Source: Bacteroidota bacterium (GTDB lineage: Bacteria; Bacteroidota; Bacteroidia; B-17B0; Aurantibacillaceae). From it: 54,669 bases of DNA. Made by a program: the position numbers and the translations under genes. Under the pieces are notes generated by a model that saw only the letters and a list, made by a program, of their open reading frames with translations, did no database searches and was not told the origin of the DNA. Location of the stretch: assembly GCA_030692515.1 (NCBI GenBank), contig JAUXZS010000039.1, positions 1 to 54,669 of the forward strand, read 5' to 3'. Positions 37,715 through 46,601 of this stretch are shown one piece after another; the stretch's first letter is position 1, and every line of letters starts with the position of its first letter.

Positions 37715-39739
37715 ATGAAAAAAACATTTACCTTTTTAAGTTTAGTCTTTTTTGGATTTTCGCTATCGGCTCAAATGCCCATACGCACTTCGTTATACGA
37801 AGAGTTTACGGGCGAAAATTGTGGGCCTTGCCTGTCAACAAATTGGACACTAGATTCAATATTGTTAAATAACTCATCACTTGTTATTCCCATTAAATGG
37901 CAGGTGCCCCTTCTAACTGCTCCAACAAATACATGGTCTATTTACCAAACCAATAAAGCAGAAATTAATTGGAGATACCGCTCATCTACGGGAAGCACTT
38001 TAACAGCAGGACCAAGCACCCTTGCTTACGGTTATCCGTCACAAAATACTGCGACTAATGTTGCCACCAATGGAATTAATTTACTTGCAAGTGGCAGACT
38101 TGATGGGCAACATCAGTGGGCTTTTGGAGCAACATCAGATGACCCAGTTGACATAAATAATTTAGTTATTTTGAGTGCCCAAAGTCAAACCACTAATTTT
38201 AGGGTAGATATGACACCAAGCTGGAGCCCTACGTTTACAAATTGTGTGGTAAGCGTTACTGTTTCATCAGCGACATCTTTCACTTCAATGGGTGCTTTAA
38301 TGTTTCGCTTATGTCTTGTTGAGCGTTTAATAAGTTTCCCTACGCCCCCTGGTATTAACGGCGAAAAGGTTTTTCGCGAAGCTGTTCGACAGTCTTATCC
38401 TACTACAATTGTAAATTCTTCGGTAACATCTATGGGAACTCCATTAAATAATATTTGGATAGCAGGTCAAACTCAAACATTTACATTAAGTTGCGATATT
38501 CCGTCATCTATTCGCGACCTTAGTGAAATGGCGTTTGTGGGATTTGTTCAAGATGATGGTGACAGATTAGTTTATCAAGCAGCAAGAACGGCTCAGCCTG
38601 CCGTACCAAATGATATTAAAGCTTTAGCGTTAAATATTCCTTTAAGTTGCACTAGCGCTTTTACACCTTCTTTAATTGTTCAAAATCTTGGTCAATCTGC
38701 AATAACCACACTCACAATTGCTCCTTATATTGATGGGCTTTCACAGCCACCAATAAACTACACAGTAAATATTGTAGGCGGAGCAATCGATACAATTGCA
38801 CTACCAACTTATACCGCATTATATGGAAGCCATACTTTTTCAGCAACAATAACAAATGTGGGTGGCGGAGATTTAAATCCAATAAATAATACAAAGAGGG
38901 TTGTTTTTGGTATTAGTAGCAGCACTTTACCAGGGGTAGCCGAACCTTTTTCTTCTTTCCCTCCAGCAAAATGGTACAATCTTAATTATAATTTCACACC
39001 TGGCACATGGGTTTTTGGCGGACCGAGTGGATTTGGAGTTGGTGTTGGGAGTGCAAAATATGATTTCTGGAATAATTACGAGTGGGGCGATTATGATGAT
39101 CTTTTTATGCCGGCATTAAATTTATCTTCTGTTTCAAATGTTGTTCTTTCTTTTGATGTTGCATATGCTCAATATACTGATCAGAGCGATAAACTTGATG
39201 TATTTGTGTCCAATGATTGTGGAGCGAGCTGGACAAATGTTTTTGCAAAAAATGGCGCACTTTTAGCCACAGCGCCTTCTTATTCAGTAGGCCCTTTTGT
39301 TCCTAATGCAACTCAATGGAGAAAAGAAGTTATTAATTTACCAGCTCAAGCAAATCAACCTTTAGTTTTATTAAAGTTTAGAGCAACAGCTGATTATGGT
39401 AATAACTTATATATTGATAGTGTTAAAATTGGCAATCCTATACCTACTAATACCAACTCAATAACAGAAAATAATAAAAGTGAAATTACGTGCGAATTAT
39501 ATCCTAACCCAACTTCTGGCTTTACTAATCTTTCAATAAGTTTAATAGAGATTGAAACTGCAGATATTACAATTATTAATAGTATTGGACAACTAGTTTA
39601 TTCTTTAAAAAATAATAAACTAGATGCTGGAGTTAACATTATTAGATTAAATACTGAAAGTTTTTCCTCGGGAGTTTATTTTATAAATGTGTCAACAACC
39701 AAAGGTTTTGTTAACACTAAACTAAGTATTACAAAATAA
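37715..39739 (+). CDS. Omp28-like T9SS protein with choice-of-anchor J
   Basis: The start is placed at ATG 37715 (MKKTFTFLSLVFFGFSLSAQ), a clean signal peptide; an upstream ATG at 37667 adds 16 unlikely residues. The N-terminal region resembles Omp28-type thioredoxin-like domains, with LYEEFTGENCGPCLSTNW holding a CxxC, and EMAFVGFVQDDGDRLVYQAA. A choice-of-anchor J-like beta domain follows (about 420-600; EPFSSFPPAKW, YDFWNNYEWGDYDDL, WTNVFAKNG). It ends in a type A sorting domain (CELYPNPTSGFTNLSISL, SSGVYFINVSTTKG). A disulphide-related or adhesive surface role is possible; neither is shown. Confidence 0.85.
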   Translation: MKKTFTFLSLVFFGFSLSAQMPIRTSLYEEFTGENCGPCLSTNWTLDSILLNNSSLVIPIKWQVPLLTAPTNTWSIYQTNKAEINWRYRSSTGSTLTAGPSTLAYGYPSQNTATNVATNGINLLASGRLDGQHQWAFGATSDDPVDINNLVILSAQSQTTNFRVDMTPSWSPTFTNCVVSVTVSSATSFTSMGALMFRLCLVERLISFPTPPGINGEKVFREAVRQSYPTTIVNSSVTSMGTPLNNIWIAGQTQTFTLSCDIPSSIRDLSEMAFVGFVQDDGDRLVYQAARTAQPAVPNDIKALALNIPLSCTSAFTPSLIVQNLGQSAITTLTIAPYIDGLSQPPINYTVNIVGGAIDTIALPTYTALYGSHTFSATITNVGGGDLNPINNTKRVVFGISSSTLPGVAEPFSSFPPAKWYNLNYNFTPGTWVFGGPSGFGVGVGSAKYDFWNNYEWGDYDDLFMPALNLSSVSNVVLSFDVAYAQYTDQSDKLDVFVSNDCGASWTNVFAKNGALLATAPSYSVGPFVPNATQWRKEVINLPAQANQPLVLLKFRATADYGNNLYIDSVKIGNPIPTNTNSITENNKSEITCELYPNPTSGFTNLSISLIEIETADITIINSIGQLVYSLKNNKLDAGVNIIRLNTESFSSGVYFINVSTTKGFVNTKLSITK

Positions 39740-39854
39740 AAGCCCTTATTATTTAGTGCTAACATAAAATAATTAGTCAACCCTCAAAAAGTCAATTTAG
39801 AAAATAAATTTTATTGGCGCACAGTTTTTCAACGTAATGTTATTTTGATTTTTT

Positions 39855-40114
39855 GCAGAGATAGTTGCTGTCTAAACTCTGCGGTTAGTTGAATCGGCAT
39901 GCAGACAAGAGTTTAGACAGACAATGGTTTTATTTTGGCTGCCTCTACATCGCCAAAATAGGGCAATGCATAGCATTGAGCCAGCATGAGCGCCGCAGCC
40001 AAATGTAATCAATCCTTCCACACAATCCAGCTCAAATATTTACTAAATATTTGCCCTGAGCGCCAAAAGTGACAAAAAAATACCGAAAATTTAAGACGTT
40101 GTAAATATTTTCGG
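39855..40114. repeat. Compound inverted-repeat element
   Basis: Perfect stems are: CTGTCTAAACTCT (39868-39880) with AGAGTTTAGACAG (39908-39920); GCAGAG (39855-39860) with CTCTGC (39877-39882), which competes with the first; ATTTTGGC (39932-39939) with GCCAAAAT (39952-39959), competing with TTTGGCTGC (39934-39942) and GCAGCCAAA (39995-40003); CAATGC/GCATTG (39964-39978); GCTCA/TGAGC (40030-40061); and CCGAAAAT/ATTTTCGG (40083-40114). TGAGCGCC occurs twice, 70 bp apart. It may be a mobile repeat or a structured RNA. Confidence 0.6.
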
Positions 40115-40236
40115 CAGATATTTATCCCGTAATTTAAAGTTTAAATCAATAAAGATAAGAGTTACAGAGAATTTGATGTTCGACTAATTAGTTATATCAA
40201 AAGCGACGTGTATTTATTGAGCTATAGCACTTAAAC

Positions 40237-40274
40237 AAAAAATCCATTCAAGTTAACCTGAATGGATTTTTTAT
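40237..40274. terminator. Bidirectional terminator
   Basis: AAAAAATCCATTCA (40237-40250) pairs with TGAATGGATTTTTT (40259-40272) around an 8-nt loop. It lies 15 nt past the stop of the M43 protease gene (minus) and can also end read-through from the left. Confidence 0.88.
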
Positions 40275-40289
40275 TTAAAATTTAATTTT

Positions 40290-42575
40290 CTAATGTGTTA
40301 TTATAATTTTCTTTAAAACTTTTTCGTTTCCATTTGATACTTCTATAAAATAAATACCATCAGGTCTATTACTCATATCTATATTTATTAGATTATTAGT
40401 CACGTTTTCTAATTTATCTGATGATATTAATTGTCCAAGTGTATTAATGATTCTAACATTTACATTTTCTTGTTTAGGTAAAGTAAAAATTAAACTAAAC
40501 TGCCCATTACTTGGATTTGGCATTACAGTTACGTTAGAGTTAAATGTAGATACATTTTCTTGGATTCCAACAACAGAGCGGCAAGTAATTTGTGGTAAAA
40601 TAGCTAATTGAACTTTAGCATTTTTGTTATATCGTAAGGTTCTCCAATTATTACTAAATTGTAATACCCAGCTGCTAGAGTCATTACTGATATTAGTTTT
40701 TGTGTTGCTAAAAATTTGAATTGAATCAGATAATGAACCATAAGGAGTTTGAACTGAACAAAAGAATCCAGAACTTGGAATTTGAATTGGAACCGCAAAA
40801 TCAAATCTAAAAGGAATAATTTTTGTAGTTGTAAAGGTATAATTGGGAGTACCACAATATTTTATTGTTACAGTTTTATTGGTGCTAGCAGCAATTTTCC
40901 CTAAACTATCTCCTTTTGAAGTTATTAAAGAGTTGGGTCCTGAACCCACAGTTCCTCCATATACTTTACAGAAAATTTGTGTGCCCTGTGTTGAAGGTGT
41001 AGCTTTAGTTCCAAGACTATCAAATAAAACTATCACACTATTAACTTGTGGAATTGGGGTGTCACTATAAGTCGATGAAGGATAATACTGGGCAAACTCT
41101 TTGTCTTTATAACAATTTGTTCCCGTTAAAAAACCTGCATATCCAGATTGGCAACCTAATATTAAACTGTTGTTAGGTGCTAAATAAGTTGTTAATGTAT
41201 CAACATTTTGAATCATTTTTAAAGTATCTAAACAAACTGCAGGTTTAGGACAAGTTAAAAGAGGACCAAGTACCATTTGAGTAGTAGAAACGTTTACAGA
41301 GTTTGTTGCCGTTAAATACAAAGTATAGGTTGTTAAATTCCCAAAGGTAATAGCTGGAGCTGCAACATTTGCGTTTGGAGCAAAAGTAACAGATGTTGGT
41401 GAAGCACTCCATGCGTATGTTGGAGATGGACCGCCTGTTGAAGAATTATAAGGAGTTATAGGTTGTCCAACGCAGGGATTGTTAATATCAAATTGTGCAA
41501 CAGCGGGGCCCGGATTAGGAGGGTTTACAGAACATAAGCCATGTGTTCCTAATAAATTACGGTAGGTTCCTTGACTCATTGCCGTTAACATTCGAGTTTT
41601 TTGATCGTTTGTAAACATATACATGCAAGGATCATCAGAGTAATCCATGAAATTCATAGTCATTTCGCCATTTGGACTTGTTCCTGCACCACACTGGTTA
41701 GTACCAAATGGATGAGTTTTGCAACCAAAATTGGATGTTTTTGCAGTTGGCGTATCGTTACAGAAATCTGTTAAACAATTTCCATCGCCCCAGGTATGAC
41801 GTAAACCTAACCAATGACCAAGTTCGTGAGTTGTTGTGCGGCCATATTGATATGGTGCTGAGGCAGCTGCTGAACCAATACTTCCAAAATAATTATGTCC
41901 CATTACAACGCCATCGTTAGTGTTCGAACCTCCTCCAGTAACACCCGGTAAAGTTGTACCTAAAGGAAAAGTTGCATAACCTAATAAACCGTTTTGTAAT
42001 TTAAGTACCCACATATTGCAATATTTTGTAGGGTCCCATATAGTAGCTGGTTTAATAGTATTATTAATAGTTGCTGTTGGGAAACCGCCTGCCGGTACTG
42101 ATGTAATGCCTGTAATTGAGGTTGCTAAAACTCTGTCAATTCCAGGTTCAGGCATAGTGCCAGCCGTTGGGTCGGTAACCGCTAAGCAAAACGAAATTCC
42201 CGAATTTGCAATTACAGGTTGAAAAACCGCAGGGCAATTGGTCACAAAAGTGCCAGTACCTGCAAAGTCTGCATTTAAAATATTAATTTGATCTACAACC
42301 TGCGCTTGGGAAATATTGTCGCCAACACCTACGGCACCACCGGCATGAATAATGTGAACCACAACGGGGATTGTATAATTTGGTAGTTGCATTTTATTGG
42401 CAACGAGATAATCTTTGTATTCTGCAACTTTTTTATTAAACCATTCATCCCATTGTTGAGATGGAATTTCTGTACCGCAAGTACGTTGTGGCGGAACGCC
42501 TGTTTTTTCATTTTGTGCGATTAAACAAGTAAAACTTAAAAACGCAAAAGTTGTAATAAATAGTTTTTTAATCAT
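40290..42575 (-). CDS. Secreted M43-family zinc metalloprotease (T9SS)
   Basis: The 761-residue protein has a signal peptide (FAFLSFTCLIAQ). It carries a pappalysin-type M43 peptidase domain (about 60-345) with the zinc motif H250-E251-x-x-H254-x-x-G-x-x-H260 (THELGHWLGLRH) and a Met-turn in MNFMDYSDDP. A PKD-like domain (about 350-445; VAQFDINNPCVGQPITPYNS) is followed by a ~220-residue module (CLDTLKMIQNVDTLTTY, GFLTGTNCYKDKEFAQYYP) and a type A sorting domain (VMPNPSNGQFSLIFTLPKQE). Residues about 446-761 are closely matched by the gene at 48701-49975. It probably degrades extracellular protein or matures surface proteins. Confidence 0.92.
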   Translation of the reverse strand: MIKKLFITTFAFLSFTCLIAQNEKTGVPPQRTCGTEIPSQQWDEWFNKKVAEYKDYLVANKMQLPNYTIPVVVHIIHAGGAVGVGDNISQAQVVDQINILNADFAGTGTFVTNCPAVFQPVIANSGISFCLAVTDPTAGTMPEPGIDRVLATSITGITSVPAGGFPTATINNTIKPATIWDPTKYCNMWVLKLQNGLLGYATFPLGTTLPGVTGGGSNTNDGVVMGHNYFGSIGSAAASAPYQYGRTTTHELGHWLGLRHTWGDGNCLTDFCNDTPTAKTSNFGCKTHPFGTNQCGAGTSPNGEMTMNFMDYSDDPCMYMFTNDQKTRMLTAMSQGTYRNLLGTHGLCSVNPPNPGPAVAQFDINNPCVGQPITPYNSSTGGPSPTYAWSASPTSVTFAPNANVAAPAITFGNLTTYTLYLTATNSVNVSTTQMVLGPLLTCPKPAVCLDTLKMIQNVDTLTTYLAPNNSLILGCQSGYAGFLTGTNCYKDKEFAQYYPSSTYSDTPIPQVNSVIVLFDSLGTKATPSTQGTQIFCKVYGGTVGSGPNSLITSKGDSLGKIAASTNKTVTIKYCGTPNYTFTTTKIIPFRFDFAVPIQIPSSGFFCSVQTPYGSLSDSIQIFSNTKTNISNDSSSWVLQFSNNWRTLRYNKNAKVQLAILPQITCRSVVGIQENVSTFNSNVTVMPNPSNGQFSLIFTLPKQENVNVRIINTLGQLISSDKLENVTNNLINIDMSNRPDGIYFIEVSNGNEKVLKKIIITH

Positions 42576-42626
42576 GTGGTTTTTTTTGATGGATAAATAT
42601 ATGGAATTGCGGTTGACTAAAAAAGG

Positions 42627-42669
42627 AATTCACTCGTTTTAACTAGCAATTCACTCATTTCATTACTCA
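42627..42669. promoter_or_regulatory. AATTCACTC direct repeats upstream of protease
   Basis: AATTCACTC occurs at 42627-42635 and again at 42648-42656, 21 bp apart (two helical turns), with a degraded third copy (CATTACTCA) at 42661-42669. They lie 50-95 nt upstream of the M43 protease ATG. A regulator-binding site is a possibility. A weak -7 match (TATATTTA, minus strand) lies between the repeats and the gene. Confidence 0.35.
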
Positions 42670-42724
42670 GCTAAAAATTTAGATTGCTTTTTTTATAGCT
42701 TGCTAAAAAAATTGGCTAAACCTA

Positions 42725-42760
42725 AAAAAAAGAGCCCCTTAAAATTAAGGAGCTCTTTAA
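42725..42760 (-). terminator. Terminator of secreted-protein operon
   Basis: Read on the minus strand, AAAGAGC-TCCTT and AAGGGGCTCTTT form a GC-containing stem followed by a run of T. It lies about 16 nt past the stop of the 42776-44269 gene. Confidence 0.8.
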
Positions 42761-42775
42761 GAAAATTAAAAAGAA

Positions 42776-44269
42776 TTATTGTTTTACAACCTTAATTATC
42801 TCAGTTATATTATCGGATTGAACTTTAATATAATAAATTCCATTTGCGAAATGACTGATATTTAAATTTACCGTTTCACTATTACTTGTATTATCCATTA
42901 TTACACGACCAGTAATATCACTCACTATTATAGTCTTAGTTGCTCCGTTAGCCGTTTCAATTGTGAATAAACCATTAGTAGGATTTGGATAACTACGTAA
43001 GGAAGAAGTAGTGTTTTGATTTGACGTTAAGCCGCTACATACAGATACTGCCTGGCTTATCGTATAATTAGCAGTGCAACCTAAAGCATTAGTTCCAGTA
43101 ACAGTATAAATTGTAGTTACAGATGGAGAAACTGCAATAATGGTGGTTGTAGCTGCGGTATTCCATGTGTAAGATGAAGCACCGCTTGCTGTTAAACTTG
43201 CTGTTTGTCCAACACACAATAAACTTGTACTGCTTACCGCGCTCACAGATGGACTTGGATTAACACTTACTGTTTGCAATGCTGTACCTGTACAGCCTGT
43301 TGCGCTTGCACCAACAACTGAATAAGTTGTGTTAGTGGTTGGCGTAGGGGCAATTGTTGATGAAGTTGCAGCTGTGTTCCAAGTATAAGTTACCGCTCCG
43401 TTTGCTGTTAAACTTACCGGTGTACCCGCGCAAACTGTAGTTGTACCTCCTGTAATCGAAACAGTTGGATTTGGATTAGCATTTACTGTATAAGCAGTTA
43501 AAGCATTTATACAACCTAAAGTGGTATATAATTCTGTTCTAGAAATACTACCGCCATTTTCAGTCCAAAGATCTTGTGGAACTGTTGTTGATAAAGGAAA
43601 TTGCATCCCTAAACGATTTAAGGTTAAGGTGTTTGTTCCTAAGTTCGAGATATAAGGAGCGGGCGCGTAGGAATTAACATCATTTCTAACACCTAAAACT
43701 CCAATAATGTCGCCACTATAAACTGGTATATTAACGCTCATTGTACCTGTTCCTACAACGTTTTGAACCAAATATAATATATCGAAAGTGTTTGTAACAG
43801 TTGAATAAAGGGGGGGAACAGTTGGGAATTTTATAATGGCAACACTTGCGTTACCTGAATTTGCATCTGTTGGCACTCTTACACCCGTGATAACAAATGA
43901 AGTAGGAGCAGTAAAATAATAACCCCTTACATTGCCACTAAAAGGACTTGATTGAGAAGGTAATGTTAATGATTCTGTTGTTGTTGCTGCTAATTGGGCA
44001 GCATAATAAACTGTTGAAGCGGTTAAACTTGGTGTAGCATAGGTGCTTCCTGTACCAACAGCATTTCCGCCAAATGAATTGGCATACCAACCAGTTTGTA
44101 ATGTTGAAGCCCCGGTAGCAGTTAAAGTTGTAGTTAAGGGAAAAGAACCACAAGCACCATTACCTGTAATAGTTGGCGTTGGCGGAATAACACACTGTGC
44201 ATTAATTGAATTGATTGCTAAAATAAAAGATCCAGCAACTGTAAATAACTTGATGTAATTTTTTTTCAT
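42776..44269 (-). CDS. Secreted Ig-repeat T9SS protein
   Basis: The 497-residue protein has a signal peptide (FILAINSINAQ). An Ig-like domain with GWYANSFGGNAVGTGSTYAT (about 25-95) and a beta domain (about 95-255) follow. Two tandem Ig-like repeats come next (about 265-345 and 345-415; each with CAGTPVSLTANGAVTYTW- or CVGQTASLTASGASSYTW-type cores), close to those of the kelch protein at 34023. It ends in a type A sorting domain (RSYPNPTNGLFTIETANG, ANGIYYIKVQSDN). It is the last gene of a probable four-gene operon. Function unknown; adhesion is plausible. Confidence 0.85.
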   Translation of the reverse strand: MKKNYIKLFTVAGSFILAINSINAQCVIPPTPTITGNGACGSFPLTTTLTATGASTLQTGWYANSFGGNAVGTGSTYATPSLTASTVYYAAQLAATTTESLTLPSQSSPFSGNVRGYYFTAPTSFVITGVRVPTDANSGNASVAIIKFPTVPPLYSTVTNTFDILYLVQNVVGTGTMSVNIPVYSGDIIGVLGVRNDVNSYAPAPYISNLGTNTLTLNRLGMQFPLSTTVPQDLWTENGGSISRTELYTTLGCINALTAYTVNANPNPTVSITGGTTTVCAGTPVSLTANGAVTYTWNTAATSSTIAPTPTTNTTYSVVGASATGCTGTALQTVSVNPSPSVSAVSSTSLLCVGQTASLTASGASSYTWNTAATTTIIAVSPSVTTIYTVTGTNALGCTANYTISQAVSVCSGLTSNQNTTSSLRSYPNPTNGLFTIETANGATKTIIVSDITGRVIMDNTSNSETVNLNISHFANGIYYIKVQSDNITEIIKVVKQ

Positions 44270-44295
44270 GATTTTTTTATTGATTTATATAGTTA

Positions 44296-46578
44296 TTAAT
44301 TTAAGAGGGTAACATGTCCAATAAGCGTTTTTGCTAAGCTACGTTGACTTCCATAAAGAAATTTATATGAGATTTTATATATATAAGTATCCATTTTACA
44401 TTCTTGCCCTTTAAAGGTTCCGTTCCAACCCTGCGAAGGATCATTGGTTTCATAAATTTTTTCTCCCCATCTGTCAAAAATTAGCATAGTAAATTCATTA
44501 AAATTAATACCCTTAACTAAAAACACATCATTTAAACCGTCTCCATTTTTAGGTGTAAAAGTGTTTGGAACAAAAATAGTAGGAATGTCTTTAATTTCAA
44601 TTTGTTTGGTAATAGAATCAACGCAATTATAAACATTTGAAATAACCAGTGTTACATTAAAATAACCAATATCATAAAAAGTATGCGAGGGATGTGTTTG
44701 TGTAGTGTAATTTCCGTCGCCAAAATTCCAGTTTGAAGAGGAGTAGTTACCAGAGGAAGAGTTTTGAAATTCGATTTTAGGGTTCATAATATCCGTATCA
44801 TATATAGGCGAATAAATAAAATCGGCTTGGGGTTTAGGATAAACAGTTATATAATTATTTTTTGTAATCGTATTTACGCAGCCACTATCTGAAGTAGCAA
44901 TTAAAGAAACACTAAATACTCCTGGATTAGTATATACAACTGTAGGTGAAGCTGAATTAGAAGAATTTCCATTATTAAAATCCCATTGATTTGAAATTAT
45001 AGTTGGAATATTACCCGAAAGATTGTTGAAATTAACTAATAATGGTTGACAACCAGATGTAATATTTGCATCAAAATTTACTACCGGTAACTGGTTAACA
45101 TTAATGACTATAGTGTCTTGTACTAAACAATTATTCTTATCGGTTAACAATGTGCTGTATTGACCACTATTAGTTGGTGTAAATACAATTGCAGAAGAAC
45201 TATTAAATAAATTTGAATTTGTAGTGCCCGTGCTCCAGGTTAAAGTATATGGTTTTGTGCCTCCTCCATAATTTGCATCTAGTTGTAAGGATTGATTTCT
45301 GCAAAATGAATAATCATTAGCAGTTAAACTATGAGTTAAAATAACTGGCTCAAAAACATTTATATTATCTAATGTGTCTGAACAGCCCATAATATCCGTC
45401 GCGATAATTGTGTAGCTACCTGCAATTAAATTTGTTTTTATAGTATCGGTAGATGTTACGAAATTCCAACTGTAAGAGTTTACCCCGTAGCCTGGTGTAG
45501 CAGAAAACTGAATGGCGCCATTATTTTGTCCAAAACATTTTACACTATCTACATTTAAAATGCCAATACTTAATTGCCTGTATTCCCCCAAAGTAAACAC
45601 ACCATAATTTGTATTGGTTGTCACAGTTTGTTCGTTTAATGTTGAGTTGTTGCTGCTTGTTATTGAAGTCCAACCAGTTGTTGAATAATACCAAGTATTT
45701 AGCAATGATTCTGTTATTGAATTTGTGCTTGATGCGTTTGTATTCCACTCATCATCCACATAAGTTACCTTTTTAGTAACGGTTGGCAATGAGCTGTAAT
45801 TGTTAGCATTAATAACCCAAAAACGATCCAACATTTTTATGGCATGTTCGGTACCACAATTATTTATTAGGTCAGCTACACCAGTTGGAAGTGGTCTGTT
45901 ATTAATAGCAACACTTGTAATGGTTGGATAGGTTGAAGCACTAATACTACCTATAGTAGTTTGTGTTCCGCCAGAGGATATGTTATAATAAAAGGGAATG
46001 TAAGATGCTGTAGCGGTACCAAAAGGAAACTCATAGTTGCCAGTGTTATTTCCTAAATTCCATTGAATAATTCCGTAGCCAGGAGTAGCAGGTGTTTCGC
46101 TTAAAATATAACCGCTTGTTCTGATAATGGCAGATTGCAATGGGTTAGTTACAAATAAAGTATTACTATTTAAATCTAATATTCTTGCAGTTAAATTTAA
46201 AACACCAACTGTGCCACCAACAACCGTATTAATATTTAAACGTTTAATATTTGTGCCTAACAAAGTTAAATTGTTAAATGTAGTAGATGTTGTTCCTGTA
46301 ATTAGTTGTAAAGCCCCATTTAATTCAACTAGTCCGGTTGTGGCAGTTAAAGCAGAGGTGGTTGAATTGTTTGTCCAGTCGCCAGAAAGTGCTATTGTAC
46401 CCGAATTGCTTATCGAGCCTAAATTTGCAAGATTATCTGTATTTACTAATTCTCCTTGCACAAATACTAATCCGCCATTTTGGATGGTTATGCTAGCCCC
46501 ACCGTTATAAAATTCATTTTGCGATGAAAGATCAAACGAAATAACGCAGAGTAATAGTATTTTTAAAAAGTGTTTCAT
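44296..46578 (-). CDS. CHU_C/gliding-associated C-terminal PKD protein
   Basis: The 760-residue protein has a signal peptide (LLLCVISFDLSSQ), then an N-terminal beta-rich part (NGGASITIQNGGLVFVQGEL, DWTNNSTTS). Ig/SprB-like repeats (about 340-500; VKCFGQNNGAIQFSATPGYG) and two PKD domains (about 505-590 and 590-665; WDFNNGNSS, WNFGDGNYTTQTHPSHTF) follow. The last ~90 residues are the gliding-motility-associated type B C-terminal domain (IFVPNTFTPKNGDGLNDVF, IFDRWGEKIYETN, GWNGTFKG), another T9SS signal. It is probably a long surface fibre protein. It is 26 nt upstream of the next operon gene. Confidence 0.9.
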   Translation of the reverse strand: MKHFLKILLLCVISFDLSSQNEFYNGGASITIQNGGLVFVQGELVNTDNLANLGSISNSGTIALSGDWTNNSTTSALTATTGLVELNGALQLITGTTSTTFNNLTLLGTNIKRLNINTVVGGTVGVLNLTARILDLNSNTLFVTNPLQSAIIRTSGYILSETPATPGYGIIQWNLGNNTGNYEFPFGTATASYIPFYYNISSGGTQTTIGSISASTYPTITSVAINNRPLPTGVADLINNCGTEHAIKMLDRFWVINANNYSSLPTVTKKVTYVDDEWNTNASSTNSITESLLNTWYYSTTGWTSITSSNNSTLNEQTVTTNTNYGVFTLGEYRQLSIGILNVDSVKCFGQNNGAIQFSATPGYGVNSYSWNFVTSTDTIKTNLIAGSYTIIATDIMGCSDTLDNINVFEPVILTHSLTANDYSFCRNQSLQLDANYGGGTKPYTLTWSTGTTNSNLFNSSSAIVFTPTNSGQYSTLLTDKNNCLVQDTIVINVNQLPVVNFDANITSGCQPLLVNFNNLSGNIPTIISNQWDFNNGNSSNSASPTVVYTNPGVFSVSLIATSDSGCVNTITKNNYITVYPKPQADFIYSPIYDTDIMNPKIEFQNSSSGNYSSSNWNFGDGNYTTQTHPSHTFYDIGYFNVTLVISNVYNCVDSITKQIEIKDIPTIFVPNTFTPKNGDGLNDVFLVKGINFNEFTMLIFDRWGEKIYETNDPSQGWNGTFKGQECKMDTYIYKISYKFLYGSQRSLAKTLIGHVTLLN

Positions 46579-46601
46579 TAAAATATATAGGATATATTTT
46601 T

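Larger units (their letters stand above)
39740..40289. other. Gene-free structured region
   Basis: No coding frame is supported in these 550 bases between two convergent secreted-protein genes. About 39840-40120 is dense with inverted repeats (listed separately) and is more GC-rich than its surroundings. A terminator lies near the right end. No tRNA-like or known RNA signature was recognised. Confidence 0.6.

Noticed and set aside
46127-46510. 127-codon plus-strand open frame
   Set aside because: It is antisense to the CHU_C protein gene; its Val/Pro-rich content is the mirror of Thr/Asn-rich codons.
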